DNA from: Thiomicrospira sp. UBA5634
GTDB lineage: Bacteria > Pseudomonadota > Gammaproteobacteria > Thiomicrospirales > Thiomicrospiraceae
DNA: 9,267 nucleotides
Reading direction: 5' to 3'
Assembly (NCBI GenBank): GCA_002421475.1
Contig: DIJW01000074.1
Span: forward strand, 1-9,267
The notes below the pieces were generated by a model. The model ran no database searches and was not told the origin of the DNA. It saw only the letters and a program-made list of their open reading frames with translations. Numbering within the stretch: the stretch's first letter is position 1; every line of letters starts with the position of its first letter. The translations under genes and the position numbers were made by a program. Positions 1 through 6,685 of the stretch are shown here, piece by piece.

Positions 1-359
1 GATTCGCCACTGGCCAAATCCGCCGGCTTTCTCAAACTTAAGCGTACTTGTTGGCGTTCGCCGGGTTTGAGAACAACTTGGCGTGGACTAAAACGAATCA
101 TGTCACTGGCAAAATATAACCCAGTTGTATCAGGATTTTGCTCATCAATCCGTTTATACGAGCCGTCCGGCATTTGGCGGTGTTCAATCATGCCAAAACG
201 GTAGGTGCGGGTACTGTCAGAGTTATTAATTACACTGACTGTAGCGGCGCGGTCACGCTCATCAAATACCACACGTGTCGGGCTAATCAGCAAATTGGCA
301 AATGCTTGTGAGGTGGCGATTAAACTGATAACGAGTGTGATCAATAAACGGTTAAACAT
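1..359 (-). CDS. PapD-like periplasmic pilus chaperone (5' part)
   Basis: This gene encodes the N-terminal 119 residues of a periplasmic chaperone that would cap pilin subunits and deliver them to an outer-membrane usher. The start is the ATG at 359, preceded by AGGGAA five bases upstream. Residues 1-21 form a signal peptide ending in SQAFA. The mature part begins LLISPTRVVF, the first strand of the PapD immunoglobulin-like fold with its conserved Arg (R29). Residues 41-55 (VSVINNSDSTRTYRF) and 96-110 (VVLKPGERQQVRLSL) match the family's second strand and the G1-type edge strand region. No cysteine is present. The gene follows the last pilin-like gene by 15 bases and continues off the window. 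Family membership is clear; the type of pilus is inferred from the neighbouring subunit genes. Confidence 0.88.
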   Translation of the reverse strand, partial: MFNRLLITLVISLIATSQAFANLLISPTRVVFDERDRAATVSVINNSDSTRTYRFGMIEHRQMPDGSYKRIDEQNPDTTGLYFASDMIRFSPRQVVLKPGERQQVRLSLRKPADLASGE

Positions 360-374
360 AAAAATTCCCTACTG

Positions 375-887
375 TTAAAAATTAATAATGACTTGGTATT
401 TAAGGCTATAACTGCCAACCAGGTAAGTTTTGCCGTCGCCGGAAGAACGTAACAAACCGCCAAGATTTAAAAGTAAATCGCCGTTTTGGTCAGTGACATA
501 AATACCTTCGGTAATATAAGGTTCAATCGTAAACAAAGCATCAGCGGTTTTGCCGCTGAAACTGGTGAGTCCTGAGCCGGTAATTGAGATATTTACCATT
601 AAATTGCGCGATCCTTTGTTACTGGTAAACAGTAAACGCCCCGGCAGGCCTGGTGTTAGGATGATATACGCAGGATCTGCAATGATTGTGCCATTCGGCT
701 GTAAATCCAGCGTTCGTACTGCATTATTTTCATAAATGGATAGGCTGCCAAATGACAATTCCTGCTCAACAATAATGCGTGCCGAAAAAACTTGGCCAGC
801 GTTAAATGCAAATAATAAGGGCACAAGGCTTAACGTTATATGTTTTAGCCAGGATGTATGTGAATTATTAATAATTGATCCCCACAT
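375..887 (-). CDS. Exported DUF4402-like minor pilus subunit
   Basis: The product is 170 residues and is probably a minor or adaptor pilin. After a short polar start, residues 15-36 make a signal peptide ending VFSA, followed by RIIVEQELSFGSLSI; the FGSL motif resembles the FGTI-type motif near the start of DUF4402 domains. The C-terminus, YSLKYQVIINF, alternates hydrophobic residues like the last strand of a pilin. The mature part has no cysteine, so the fold would not rely on a disulfide. The ATG at 887 lies inside the upstream gene, giving a 20-base overlap and suggesting translational coupling; its ribosome-binding site is weak. It is more diverged than the two upstream subunits, as expected of a tip or initiating subunit, but that role is inference. 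Confidence 0.72.
   Translation of the reverse strand: MWGSIINNSHTSWLKHITLSLVPLLFAFNAGQVFSARIIVEQELSFGSLSIYENNAVRTLDLQPNGTIIADPAYIILTPGLPGRLLFTSNKGSRNLMVNISITGSGLTSFSGKTADALFTIEPYITEGIYVTDQNGDLLLNLGGLLRSSGDGKTYLVGSYSLKYQVIINF
643..654. repeat. Palindrome copy 1, half-degenerate (GGCAGGCCTGGT)
   Basis: The core CAGGCCTGGT is intact; the first two bases differ from ACCAGGCCTGGT. It lies in the coding sequence of the minor pilin gene, where it encodes Pro-Gly-Leu-Pro on the minus strand. Confidence 0.6.
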
Positions 888-1452
888 TAAAACTGCCTAC
901 ATAACTGGTCGCTACGGCGGAGATGAAACCACTCGTCGGCGGCTTTTTGTTATTTGTGGCTGAGGCAGCAAGGCTGACACCGATATTAAAACTATGTTCA
1001 CCTTCTGCTTGATTGGTTTGGTGTTGATTAAAGTCATGTAATAAAAACTTCAGCGGCGAACGCCCACTAGGATCAAACACTTCAATTTCGCTATCAGGCA
1101 GTGAAATATCCAACATACTAGACGTATTGGCACTTTGCACAATTAATTTTGCCGGTGTGGTATTGCCAAGCGGCAATGTTTCGCCGGGTTGTTGTTTTAG
1201 AAAAATCTTTTGATTAGGGTCAGCCGGCAAAACCAAAGTGTGAGGCTGGTTTTGTTGCTGGATGCGGCTGAGTAAGTCGACAACTAGACTGCTGTCGATG
1301 TTTAAGTCTGTGGTTTTACTTAACATGCTTGTTTCGCTAACTTTAAGGGTTACATTCACAAACACCGTGTTAGCGTGAGTTTGTTTTGCTACAAATAGGC
1401 AACAAAACCCAAACAAAAGCACAGAGTTAAGCAAGTAAGTTTTGTGTGTCAT
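868..1452 (-). CDS. Exported DUF4402-family pilus subunit
   Basis: The product is 194 residues with a signal peptide (about residues 1-27, ending KQTHA). The mature N-terminus, NTVFVNVTLKVSETSMLSKTTDLNI, parallels that of the upstream pilin (residues reading VTVQNTINLSKVTDLDL). The C-terminus, GSFNVGINY, also matches that pilin's GTFDVAVNY, so the two are homologous. The middle, LPADPNQKIFL and HDFNQHQTNQAEGEHSFNIGVSL, aligns with LSADPAVT and TDFVHHAHVEGN in the same order. The only cysteines are two in the signal peptide. The start codon has no convincing Shine-Dalgarno sequence and sits below a strong hairpin, which fits lower expression than the first gene. It is most likely a minor structural pilin; the exact role is inferred. 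Confidence 0.78.
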   Translation of the reverse strand: MTHKTYLLNSVLLFGFCCLFVAKQTHANTVFVNVTLKVSETSMLSKTTDLNIDSSLVVDLLSRIQQQNQPHTLVLPADPNQKIFLKQQPGETLPLGNTTPAKLIVQSANTSSMLDISLPDSEIEVFDPSGRSPLKFLLHDFNQHQTNQAEGEHSFNIGVSLAASATNNKKPPTSGFISAVATSYVGSFNVGINY

Positions 1453-1499
1453 CCGTTAGTTACCAGGCATAAATATTACGTTTAAGCAGGTACAAACAG

Positions 1500-1531
1500 A
1501 CTTGTCGAAGACAATAAAGTCTTCGACAAGT
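1500..1531 (-). promoter_or_regulatory. Intercistronic hairpin after the major pilin gene
   Basis: CTTGTCGAAGAC (1501-1512) and GTCTTCGACAAG (1519-1530) are perfect complements around a six-base loop, with one more A-T pair outside. The hairpin sits 30-61 bases after the pilin stop codon. Read on the minus strand it is followed by TCTGTTTGT, not a solid T-run, so it would terminate only partly or act as a barrier to 3' exonucleases. Either would give more pilin than chaperone and minor subunits. Confidence 0.6.
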
Positions 1532-1560
1532 ATGCGACTTAAATGTAAGACGTTTATAAC

Positions 1561-2142
1561 TTAGTAGTTAACAGCTACGTCAAATGTACCAGTGTAGGTA
1601 GCATTTTCGTAAGGATCGTTGGTAGCAGTCGTGCCACCGGCATTGCTGGTGCTAAGAGTTGCACCAACATAGAAACCCAACTCACCTGCAGCTGTTGTGG
1701 TGCTGCCTGTTGTTTGGCTATTGCCTTCAACGTGTGCGTGATGGACAAAATCGGTTAACTCAAACGTCATAGCACCTAAACCACCGGTTAAGGTAACGCT
1801 GGTTGGTAGGGTGATGTTTAACGCATGGTTTGGTGCGGCACTGGTTACGCTGAATTCTGCAGGTGTACCCGGCGCAATTAACACGATTTTTGAGTCAGTC
1901 GCGTGATTATTTACAGCCGGTGTTACGGCTGGATCAGCAGACAATACTAATGAACTTTGGTTGTTGCCGGCTGTATCGGCAAACGCTGCGATAGTACCTA
2001 AATCTAAATCGGTTACTTTAGATAGGTTAATGGTGTTTTGCACGGTCACACTGGCGTTTGTATTAACAGTTGCAGCGTGTGCTGTAGAGAATAAAGCAGA
2101 GCCGGCAATAATGCCTGCTAACAGTTTCATTTTAGTATTCAT
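1561..2142 (-). CDS. DUF4402-family pilin, probable major subunit
   Basis: The product is 193 residues. Residues 1-23 are a classical signal peptide ending STAHA, and the mature chain starts ATVNTNASVTVQNTINLSKVT, followed by DLDLGTI, the characteristic N-terminal motif of DUF4402 proteins. It ends GTFDVAVNY, the typical final strand. The chain is rich in Thr, Ala, Asn and Val, has no cysteine and few charges, as expected of a polymerising beta-sandwich pilin. Being the first gene of the operon and followed by a strong hairpin, it is probably the main shaft subunit. An AAGGGG motif lies 11 bases before the ATG at 2142; the internal ATG at 2130 (MKLLAGI) is an alternative start that would shorten the signal peptide by four residues. 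Assembly by the chaperone-usher route is inferred from the chaperone gene downstream. Confidence 0.82.
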   Translation of the reverse strand: MNTKMKLLAGIIAGSALFSTAHAATVNTNASVTVQNTINLSKVTDLDLGTIAAFADTAGNNQSSLVLSADPAVTPAVNNHATDSKIVLIAPGTPAEFSVTSAAPNHALNITLPTSVTLTGGLGAMTFELTDFVHHAHVEGNSQTTGSTTTAAGELGFYVGATLSTSNAGGTTATNDPYENATYTGTFDVAVNY

Positions 2143-2193
2143 ATTGCGGTAAACCCCTTAGTTATCTTATGGTTGAATAAATGCGTGCTAAAG

Positions 2194-2205
2194 TAAAGCG
2201 CTTTA
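2194..2205. promoter_or_regulatory. 12-bp perfect palindrome TAAAGCGCTTTA
   Basis: A perfect 12-bp palindrome lies about 50 bases upstream of the pilin start and just downstream of the best candidate -10 box for the pilus operon. The position fits an operator for a dimeric repressor. There is one copy only and no identified regulator, so this is tentative. Confidence 0.25.
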
Positions 2206-2215
2206 TCGTGCAGCC

Positions 2216-2244
2216 AATTTACAATCTTTTTTTTAGCAAAACAA
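2216..2244 (-). promoter_or_regulatory. Candidate sigma-70 promoter of the pilus operon
   Basis: On the minus strand TTGTTT (2244-2239) and TAAATT (2221-2216) are separated by 17 bases that include an A8 tract. Both hexamers are mediocre matches (3/6 and 4/6), consistent with a promoter that needs an activator. It would start transcription roughly 65 bases before the pilin ATG. Confidence 0.3.
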
Positions 2245-2308
2245 CATTAATCAGGATCTTTTGTGCAAGTTTTATCGCCCGCGTAAAAAAACGTAAAAAG
2301 TGCGATAT

Positions 2309-2338
2309 TTGACTGGTCGTATTGTGCTATTTTAAGAT
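2309..2338 (+). promoter_or_regulatory. Candidate divergent plus-strand promoter
   Basis: TTGACT (2309-2314, 5/6 match to the -35 consensus) is followed after 18 bases by TAAGAT (2333-2338, 4/6). It points away from the pilus operon into a gene-free stretch that ends in an intrinsic terminator. Confidence 0.35.
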
Positions 2339-2344
2339 AAAAAC

Positions 2345-2526
2345 GAGTCGATTAATCTGTGTATATATTATTTAAAGGAACTAAATGATTAATAGCTATG
2401 CAAAAAGAATCTTGTAGTTAAAGATGATGAAATAGAATAAATGGTGGTTGTTTGGGAGGATTAATAAACAGTAGAATTTTGATGGTATAAAAAAAGCGGC
2501 AACTAACGATTAAGTGCCGCTTTTTT
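2345..2526 (+). ncRNA. Possible short transcript (sRNA or micro-ORF RNA)
   Basis: This is most of the roughly 400-base gap between the pilin gene and the FliS-like gene. No ordinary gene is visible here. A candidate promoter just upstream and an intrinsic terminator at 2490-2526 would define an RNA of about 180 bases. Inside it, AAAGGA (2374-2379) precedes ATG at 2385 by five bases and opens a 10-codon frame (MINSYAKRIL, stop at 2415-2417). A second strong Shine-Dalgarno-like GGGAGGA near 2455-2461 has no start codon after it. The terminator is also explained by the convergent gene, so this call is speculative. Confidence 0.22.
2490..2526. terminator. Bidirectional intrinsic terminator
   Basis: AAAAAAGCGGCA (2490-2501) pairs with TGCCGCTTTTTT (2515-2526) around a 13-base loop. 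The A/T flanks give a T-run on both strands. It lies 20 bases beyond the stop codon of the minus-strand FliS-like gene and would also stop plus-strand transcription from the pilus side. Confidence 0.85.
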
Positions 2527-2546
2527 AACAAGTGAAACGAGACTGA

Positions 2547-2981
2547 TTATTGGGCAGCGTCAACTTCACCTGAAATTTTTAACATGTCGTACCACGCATC
2601 ACGTAGCTCAGACATAACTTCAATTGCGCTATCCAAATGTGCCGTGTCACGGTCGTAAACCGCTTCTTGAACACATTTGTCGGCGTATTGATATAACGCC
2701 TCCAAATCAAAGGCAATCGGTGTTTCTGCACTTAGATACAAACGATCACGCAATGCGTCAATGATGGTTGTCATGCGGCCAAGATGGAAACCTTGTTCAA
2801 CAAATGAACCACTTTGTTGGCAAAGTTTAGCCAAGTTACCTTTGTCCACGGCGCCTTGTAATAATAACAATACGGTTTTACGTGGATTGTCAGCCAAGAC
2901 CTGTTCCACTTCCGGCTGGCGTGTGTATTCTTGCAGCATTACTTTTTCGGTCGTTTGACCGTGCAATAATTCTGAATTCAT
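2547..2981 (-). CDS. FliS-like export chaperone, orphan
   Basis: The product is 144 residues, within the usual FliS range. FliS binds the C-terminus of flagellin in the cytoplasm and keeps it from polymerising before export. The sequence shows the expected order: a Tyr-containing N-terminal segment (LQEYTRQPEVEQVLADNP, compare the AYQ...VESASP region), a helix with LLLLQGAVDKGNLAKL, then GRMTTIIDALRDRLYLS, ALYQYADKCVQEAVY, and a last helix with HLDSAIEVMSELRDAWYDML. I place the start at ATG 2981 because AGGGGAA lies five bases upstream; the same frame runs open to 3068, but that extension has no family resemblance and crosses a hairpin. No other flagellar gene is within the window, so it either belongs to a scattered flagellar regulon or has another secreted client. 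Family call is good; function in this context is inference. Confidence 0.72.
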   Translation of the reverse strand: MNSELLHGQTTEKVMLQEYTRQPEVEQVLADNPRKTVLLLLQGAVDKGNLAKLCQQSGSFVEQGFHLGRMTTIIDALRDRLYLSAETPIAFDLEALYQYADKCVQEAVYDRDTAHLDSAIEVMSELRDAWYDMLKISGEVDAAQ

Positions 2982-3022
2982 AATAATTCCCCTGTGTGTG
3001 TACCCGAATGGGCTATATTTTT

Positions 3023-3054
3023 GAGCCACGGCAAACCAAGGTTTGCAATGGCTC
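3023..3054 (-). promoter_or_regulatory. Hairpin in the leader of the FliS-like gene
   Basis: GAGCCA (3023-3028) and GCAAACC (3031-3037) pair with GGTTTGC (3040-3046) and TGGCTC (3049-3054), leaving a CG/AA internal mismatch. On the minus strand it ends 42 bases before the ATG at 2981 and is followed by AAAAATATAG. A weak promoter (TTGGTT 3039-3034, 16-base spacer, TATAGC 3017-3012) overlaps it, so it could be an operator as well as an RNA structure. Confidence 0.45.
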
Positions 3055-3115
3055 TTTAAGCAAAACACTCGTTTTCAAGCATTATTTATGCCAAAGAATC
3101 CTAATATTGGTTATC

Positions 3116-3127
3116 ACCAGGCCTGGT
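3116..3127. repeat. Palindrome copy 2, perfect ACCAGGCCTGGT
   Basis: A perfect 12-bp palindrome in the divergent region between the FliS-like gene and chaN, 18 bases before the candidate chaN -10 box. Confidence 0.9.
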
Positions 3128-3151
3128 AGACTCGGAATGGCGTGGCATAAT
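3123..3151 (+). promoter_or_regulatory. Candidate chaN promoter
   Basis: CATAAT (3146-3151) is a 5/6 match to the -10 box, about 30 bases before the chaN start. The -35 position 17 bases upstream is CTGGTA (3123-3128), a poor match that lies in the right half of an ACCAGGCCTGGT palindrome. A TATAAA overlaps just downstream at 3151-3156. Confidence 0.35.
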
Positions 3152-3181
3152 ATAAAATCGCTTTAAAAAAGGTCAGACGTT

Positions 3182-4180
3182 ATGCAAAAGGAATGTTTTT
3201 ATTACTTACGTTTGCTAGGGTTGTCGGCGGTTGTTGCCGTATTTGCCGGCTGCAGTTCAGTCGCTAAACAGGCTAATACATCCTTACAAACTTTATATGA
3301 TTACCAAATTGTTGATAGTCAAAGCCAGCGTTACCTAAACCTTGATCAAGCGGTGGCGAAACTAAAAGACAGTGATGTGATTTTTATTGGTGAGTTCCAC
3401 GGGCATCATGGCTCACATTTATTGCAGAGTCAGTTACAGCAAGCCTTGTATGGGTTGCAACCGAATCAAATTTTATCGCTGGAGCAATTTGATCGTGATA
3501 CCCAGCCGGTCATCAATCGGTATCTATATGGTGAGATGGGCGAATATACGTTTATAAAACAAAGTAGAGCGTGGAAAAACTACACGGCGTCTTATCGTCC
3601 GTTAGTCGAGTTTGCAAAAAACCATGGTTTAGAGGTGGTGGCAGCGAATGCACCGGCGGATATTGTGCGTTGTGTGGGGCGAGAAGGTGAGGGCTATTTA
3701 ACCAAGTTAACCAGTGAAGAGCGTGCTTTAATTGCGCAACAGCCATTTAGCAACAATCCGGCGTATGAAACCAAGTTTAAGAACTTTATGCAAAAGGGCA
3801 AACGTGCGACTGATCTGCAGCGGTTGCAACAAAGTTATTTGGCACAATTGTTACGAGATAACACCATGGCTGAGTCGATTTATCGTGCCAAACAACAAGC
3901 GCCGACTCATCAGATTATTCATTTGAACGGCTCTTTTCACAGTAACGAGTTTTTAGGTACGGTCGCGGAGTTAAAAAGGCTGGATGCGAATTTAAAAATA
4001 AGTGTCATCAGCCCGGTGATGTTTAAGGATTCGAGCGCTGGTTATGAAGCAGAGGATTTAAAACTGGGTGATTTGTTGTATTTAATTTTGCCGTTACCGG
4101 CGGAATATCTTGATCAAACGGAACGGCTTGATGCGATGGAAACCCTGTTTAAAGAAGCGGAAAATAAACCCTGCAAATAA
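3182..4180 (+). CDS. chaN: ChaN-family (DUF399) lipoprotein
   Basis: The product is 332 residues. Residues 1-23 form a lipoprotein signal peptide with lipobox VFAGC, so C24 would be lipidated and the protein anchored in the envelope facing the periplasm. ChaN-family lipoproteins are linked to iron uptake, and the Campylobacter member binds haem. Family landmarks in order are DVIFIGEFHGHHGSHLLQSQ (65-84, equivalent to the GExH motif), LSLEQFDRDTQPV (98-110), YRPLVEFAKNHGLEVVAANAP (138-158), DNTMAESIYRA (226-236, the typical RD-x-MA motif) and IIHLNGSFHSNEFLG (245-259, the usual GNGHxR/GNxH position). The motif GEFHGHHGSH has four His residues that could bind metal or haem. It starts at ATG 3182 after AAAAAAGG and is a single-gene unit converging on purT. 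Envelope location is well supported; ligand is inference. Confidence 0.85.
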   Translation: MQKECFYYLRLLGLSAVVAVFAGCSSVAKQANTSLQTLYDYQIVDSQSQRYLNLDQAVAKLKDSDVIFIGEFHGHHGSHLLQSQLQQALYGLQPNQILSLEQFDRDTQPVINRYLYGEMGEYTFIKQSRAWKNYTASYRPLVEFAKNHGLEVVAANAPADIVRCVGREGEGYLTKLTSEERALIAQQPFSNNPAYETKFKNFMQKGKRATDLQRLQQSYLAQLLRDNTMAESIYRAKQQAPTHQIIHLNGSFHSNEFLGTVAELKRLDANLKISVISPVMFKDSSAGYEAEDLKLGDLLYLILPLPAEYLDQTERLDAMETLFKEAENKPCK

Positions 4181-4197
4181 AATGGTTATTTACAGGG
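4169..4197. terminator. Terminator between convergent chaN and purT
   Basis: CCCTG-c-AAATAA (4169-4180) pairs with TTATTT-a-CAGGG (4186-4197) around a five-base loop and includes the chaN stop codon. On the minus strand the stem is followed by TTTATTTT, so it should mainly terminate the luxS-mtnN-purT transcript, 12 bases after the purT stop. Confidence 0.6.
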
Positions 4198-4208
4198 ATA
4201 TTAGAGTT

Positions 4209-5393
4209 TTAGTCAAAACTTACAACGACTGTGTTGGCGGTGTGGTTAGCTTTAGCTATCGCCGCCTCAATATTTTCAGCGCGTGCTAACGCAACGCCCA
4301 TACGACGGCGACCATGAATTTCAGGCTTGCCGAATAAACGCAGTTGCGTATCAGGTTGCGCTAACGCCACATCCAAATTACTAAAGCGCGTTTGAGTCGA
4401 ATCACCTTCCGGCAAAATCACACTGGACGCCGATGGTCCGTGTTGAGTGATATTGGGAATCGGTAAGCCTAAAATCGCCCGAACGTGCAGTGCAAACTCG
4501 GATAAGTCTTGTGAAATCAGCGTCACCAGGCCGGTATCATGCGGGCGCGGCGAGACTTCGCTAAAAATCACCTCATCCCCTTTCACAAATAATTCAACGC
4601 CAAATAACCCCCAACCGCCCAATTCAGTGGTGACTAATTCCGCCATGCGCTGTGCTTCGGTTAAGGCTGCAGTGGACATGGGGTGTGGTTGCCAAGATTG
4701 ACGGTAATCACCGTCGATTTGAATATGCCCAATCGGCGCACAGAAAGCAGTACCGTTTTTGTGGCGAATAGTCAGCAAGGTAATTTCGTAATCGAAATCG
4801 ACAAAACCTTCAACAATTACTTTGCCTTTACCGGCGCGTCCGCCTTCTTGGGCATACAACCAGGCCTGGTGGATTTGCTCGCTGGTTTTAATCACGCTTT
4901 GACCTTTGCCCGACGAACTCATAATCGGTTTAATCACACACGGCATGCCGGTCTTTTCCACCGCCGCATTAAATTCAGCCTCGGTTTGCGCAAATTCGTA
5001 ACGTGAGGTTTTTAATCCGAGCGTTTCAGCCGCTAAGCGGCGAATCCCTTCACGGTTCATGGTGAGCTGAGTGGCGCGGGCGCTCGGCACGACTTTGAAA
5101 CCTTCTTGCTCCAATTCGGCCAGGGTGTCGGTAGCAATCGCTTCAATTTCCGGCACAATGTAATGCGGTTTTTCTTGCTCAATTAACGCGCGTAACGCCT
5201 GAGCATCAAGCATATTAATCACATGGCTGCGATCGGCAACCTGCATCGCCGGCGCATTGGCATAACGATCTACCGCGATAACTTCGATGCCTAAGCGTTG
5301 CAATTCAATCACGACTTCTTTACCGAGTTCACCGGCACCACATAACATGACACGGGTTGCAGATGGAGAAAAGGGAGTACCAATCGTCGTCAT
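4209..5393 (-). CDS. purT: Formate-dependent GAR transformylase PurT
   Basis: PurT is a cytoplasmic ATP-grasp enzyme of purine synthesis. It makes formylglycinamide ribonucleotide from glycinamide ribonucleotide, formate and ATP, replacing the folate-dependent PurN step. The 394 residues match the usual length and align with E. coli PurT throughout. Visible motifs are the N-terminal GAGELGKEV (19-27), [22 protein letters not shown] (41-62), [14 protein letters not shown] (78-91), the ATP loop MSSSGKGQ (158-165), FGVELFV (264-270) and [12 protein letters not shown] (277-288) with metal-binding E267 and E279 and substrate residue D286 in the E. coli numbering, then [17 protein letters not shown] near the C-terminus. 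It is last in the operon, nine bases after mtnN, with AAGGA overlapping the mtnN stop codon as ribosome-binding site. Confidence 0.97.
   Translation of the reverse strand: MTTIGTPFSPSATRVMLCGAGELGKEVVIELQRLGIEVIAVDRYANAPAMQVADRSHVINMLDAQALRALIEQEKPHYIVPEIEAIATDTLAELEQEGFKVVPSARATQLTMNREGIRRLAAETLGLKTSRYEFAQTEAEFNAAVEKTGMPCVIKPIMSSSGKGQSVIKTSEQIHQAWLYAQEGGRAGKGKVIVEGFVDFDYEITLLTIRHKNGTAFCAPIGHIQIDGDYRQSWQPHPMSTAALTEAQRMAELVTTELGGWGLFGVELFVKGDEVIFSEVSPRPHDTGLVTLISQDLSEFALHVRAILGLPIPNITQHGPSASSVILPEGDSTQTRFSNLDVALAQPDTQLRLFGKPEIHGRRRMGVALARAENIEAAIAKANHTANTVVVSFD
4859..4870. repeat. Palindrome copy 3, perfect ACCAGGCCTGGT
   Basis: A perfect copy inside purT, read on the minus strand as His-Gln-Ala-Trp, a reading phase different from the copies at 645 and 7397. 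Gln-Ala-Trp is also found in E. coli PurT at this place, so protein constraint could explain part of it. Confidence 0.9.
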
Positions 5394-5402
5394 GTTTAAT
5401 CC

Positions 5403-6107
5403 TTAATCAAATTGTTTAATCATTTGCACAACCACGCGTGTGGAGTGGTCGGCAGCTTTAGCTAAAAACGCATCGAATGCGATAACATTTTCTTTACCGG
5501 CGATATCCGACAAGGCACGAATAATCACAAACGGTACTTGGAATTGATGACACACTTGCGCCACGGCTGCGGCTTCCATTTCGCAGGCAATCATTTCAGG
5601 GAATTTGCTGCGGGTGTGATTGACGTCGTCAATCATGTGCATAAACCGATCACCGGTGGCGATTAAACCATGCATATGACTGACTTCTCCAAGGCTTTCA
5701 ATCGCGGCTTGCGCTTTTTTAACCAACTCTGTATCCGGTAAAAAACAAGCCGGCAACCCCGGAATTTGGCCATGCGCATATCCAAATGGCGTGACATCAA
5801 CATCGTGATGACAAACGGAATTGCTGATGACAATATCACCAACGTCTAAATCAGTATGAAAGCCGCCGGCTGAGCCAGTATTAATCACCGCTTTTGGTGC
5901 AAAGTGATCAATAAGTAGGGTTGTACTCATTGCTGCATTAACTTTACCGATGCCCGAGCGCAACAAAACTACATCTTGCTGACCAACTTTGCCGCTATAA
6001 AACTCAAAACCGGCTAATGTTTGAGTTTGTAAACCTACGAGTTGTTCACGCAATAAAATCACTTCTTCTTCCATTGCAGCCACGACAGCAATTACGGTTT
6101 GGCTCAT
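5403..6107 (-). CDS. mtnN: MTA/SAH nucleosidase MtnN (Pfs)
   Basis: MtnN hydrolyses S-adenosylhomocysteine to adenine and S-ribosylhomocysteine, and methylthioadenosine to adenine and methylthioribose. It relieves product inhibition of methyltransferases and supplies the LuxS substrate. The 234 residues match E. coli MtnN (232). Key residues are in place: AMEEE with E15 (E. coli E12), SGIGKVNAA (51-59), NTGSAGG (76-82), DVDVTPFGY (102-110), CEMEAAAVA with M177 and E178 (E. coli M173, E174), and RALSD with the catalytic acid D201 (E. coli D197). Its ATG overlaps the luxS stop in an ATGA motif, so translation is probably coupled. GGGGAA lies within the end of luxS as the ribosome-binding site. 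Confidence 0.97.
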   Translation of the reverse strand: MSQTVIAVVAAMEEEVILLREQLVGLQTQTLAGFEFYSGKVGQQDVVLLRSGIGKVNAAMSTTLLIDHFAPKAVINTGSAGGFHTDLDVGDIVISNSVCHHDVDVTPFGYAHGQIPGLPACFLPDTELVKKAQAAIESLGEVSHMHGLIATGDRFMHMIDDVNHTRSKFPEMIACEMEAAAVAQVCHQFQVPFVIIRALSDIAGKENVIAFDAFLAKAADHSTRVVVQMIKQFD

Positions 6108-6625
6108 ACCGCATTCCCCAATGCGCGCAATTTGTCATCACTTAACGCTAAGTCGGCATTTTTCATCACGCCGATACCTTTATCCAATACACCTTGCGCG
6201 ATTTGTTTGGCTTCTTCTAACGAATGTAATTCGCAACTGCCGCACTGATACACATTTAACTCAGGAATATCGTTAACCGATGGTACTTTTAGTACATCTT
6301 GCATCGCCTTAGTCCAAGCTGCGCTGACACGTTGTTCATCCGGTGCGCCGATCAAACTCATATAAAAACCGGTGCGGCAACCCATCGGTGATACGTCGAT
6401 GATTTCAACATCCGGCCCGTTTAAATGTTCGCGGATAAAGCCGGCAAATAAGTGCTCAAGTGTATGAATACCGCGCTCACCCATAATTTCTTTATTCGGG
6501 CGACAAAAACGCATATCAAATACCGTAATCGTGTCACCTTTTGGTGTGGTCATGGTCTTGGCGATACGTACCGCCGGCGCAGGCATAATGGTGTGATCTA
6601 CACGGAAACTGTCGAGTAATGGCAT
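6104..6625 (-). CDS. luxS: S-ribosylhomocysteine lyase LuxS (AI-2 synthase)
   Basis: LuxS cleaves S-ribosylhomocysteine to homocysteine and dihydroxypentanedione, the precursor of the autoinducer AI-2. It is a cytoplasmic Fe/Zn homodimer. The product is 173 residues (E. coli 171). The metal site is complete, with H54 and H58 in the HTLEH motif and C128 in YQCGS; E57 is the general base and C83 in MGCRTG is the catalytic cysteine. [13 protein letters not shown] and [17 protein letters not shown] match the family closely. I chose ATG 6625 because the protein then begins MPLLDSF, as LuxS does, with AAGGA seven bases upstream; the open frame to 6709 adds 28 residues with no family match. It is the first gene of luxS-mtnN-purT. 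Confidence 0.97.
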   Translation of the reverse strand: MPLLDSFRVDHTIMPAPAVRIAKTMTTPKGDTITVFDMRFCRPNKEIMGERGIHTLEHLFAGFIREHLNGPDVEIIDVSPMGCRTGFYMSLIGAPDEQRVSAAWTKAMQDVLKVPSVNDIPELNVYQCGSCELHSLEEAKQIAQGVLDKGIGVMKNADLALSDDKLRALGNAV

Positions 6626-6656
6626 GATGTTATCCTTCGTTTTAATGCAAAGGCCT

Positions 6657-6685
6657 ATTCTAACAAAAACCGCGTCAGCTGCTAG
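6657..6685 (-). promoter_or_regulatory. Candidate promoter of luxS-mtnN-purT
   Basis: TAGAAT (6662-6657, 5/6 match to the -10 box) is preceded after 17 bases by CTAGCA (6685-6680, weak -35). Transcription would start near 6650, giving a leader of about 25 bases that contains the luxS ribosome-binding site. Confidence 0.4.

Noticed and set aside
550..963. Plus-strand open frames opposite the minor pilin genes
   Set aside because: They are antisense to genes with signal peptides and family motifs and show no protein features of their own.
2982..3068. N-terminal extension of the FliS-like frame to 3068
   Set aside because: It has no resemblance to FliS, crosses a hairpin, and the ATG at 2981 has a well-placed AGGGGAA.
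3055..3180. Flagellar sigma-28 promoter for the FliS-like gene
   Set aside because: No TAAA/GCCGATAA pair at the right spacing is visible upstream of the gene.
4525..4535. ACCAGGCCGGT inside purT as another palindrome copy
   Set aside because: It lacks one base, is not palindromic and encodes the conserved HDTGLVT motif, so protein constraint explains it.
6650..6657. AAGGCCTA upstream of luxS as a palindrome copy
   Set aside because: Only the central AGGCCT is shared; the flanking bases do not match the repeat.
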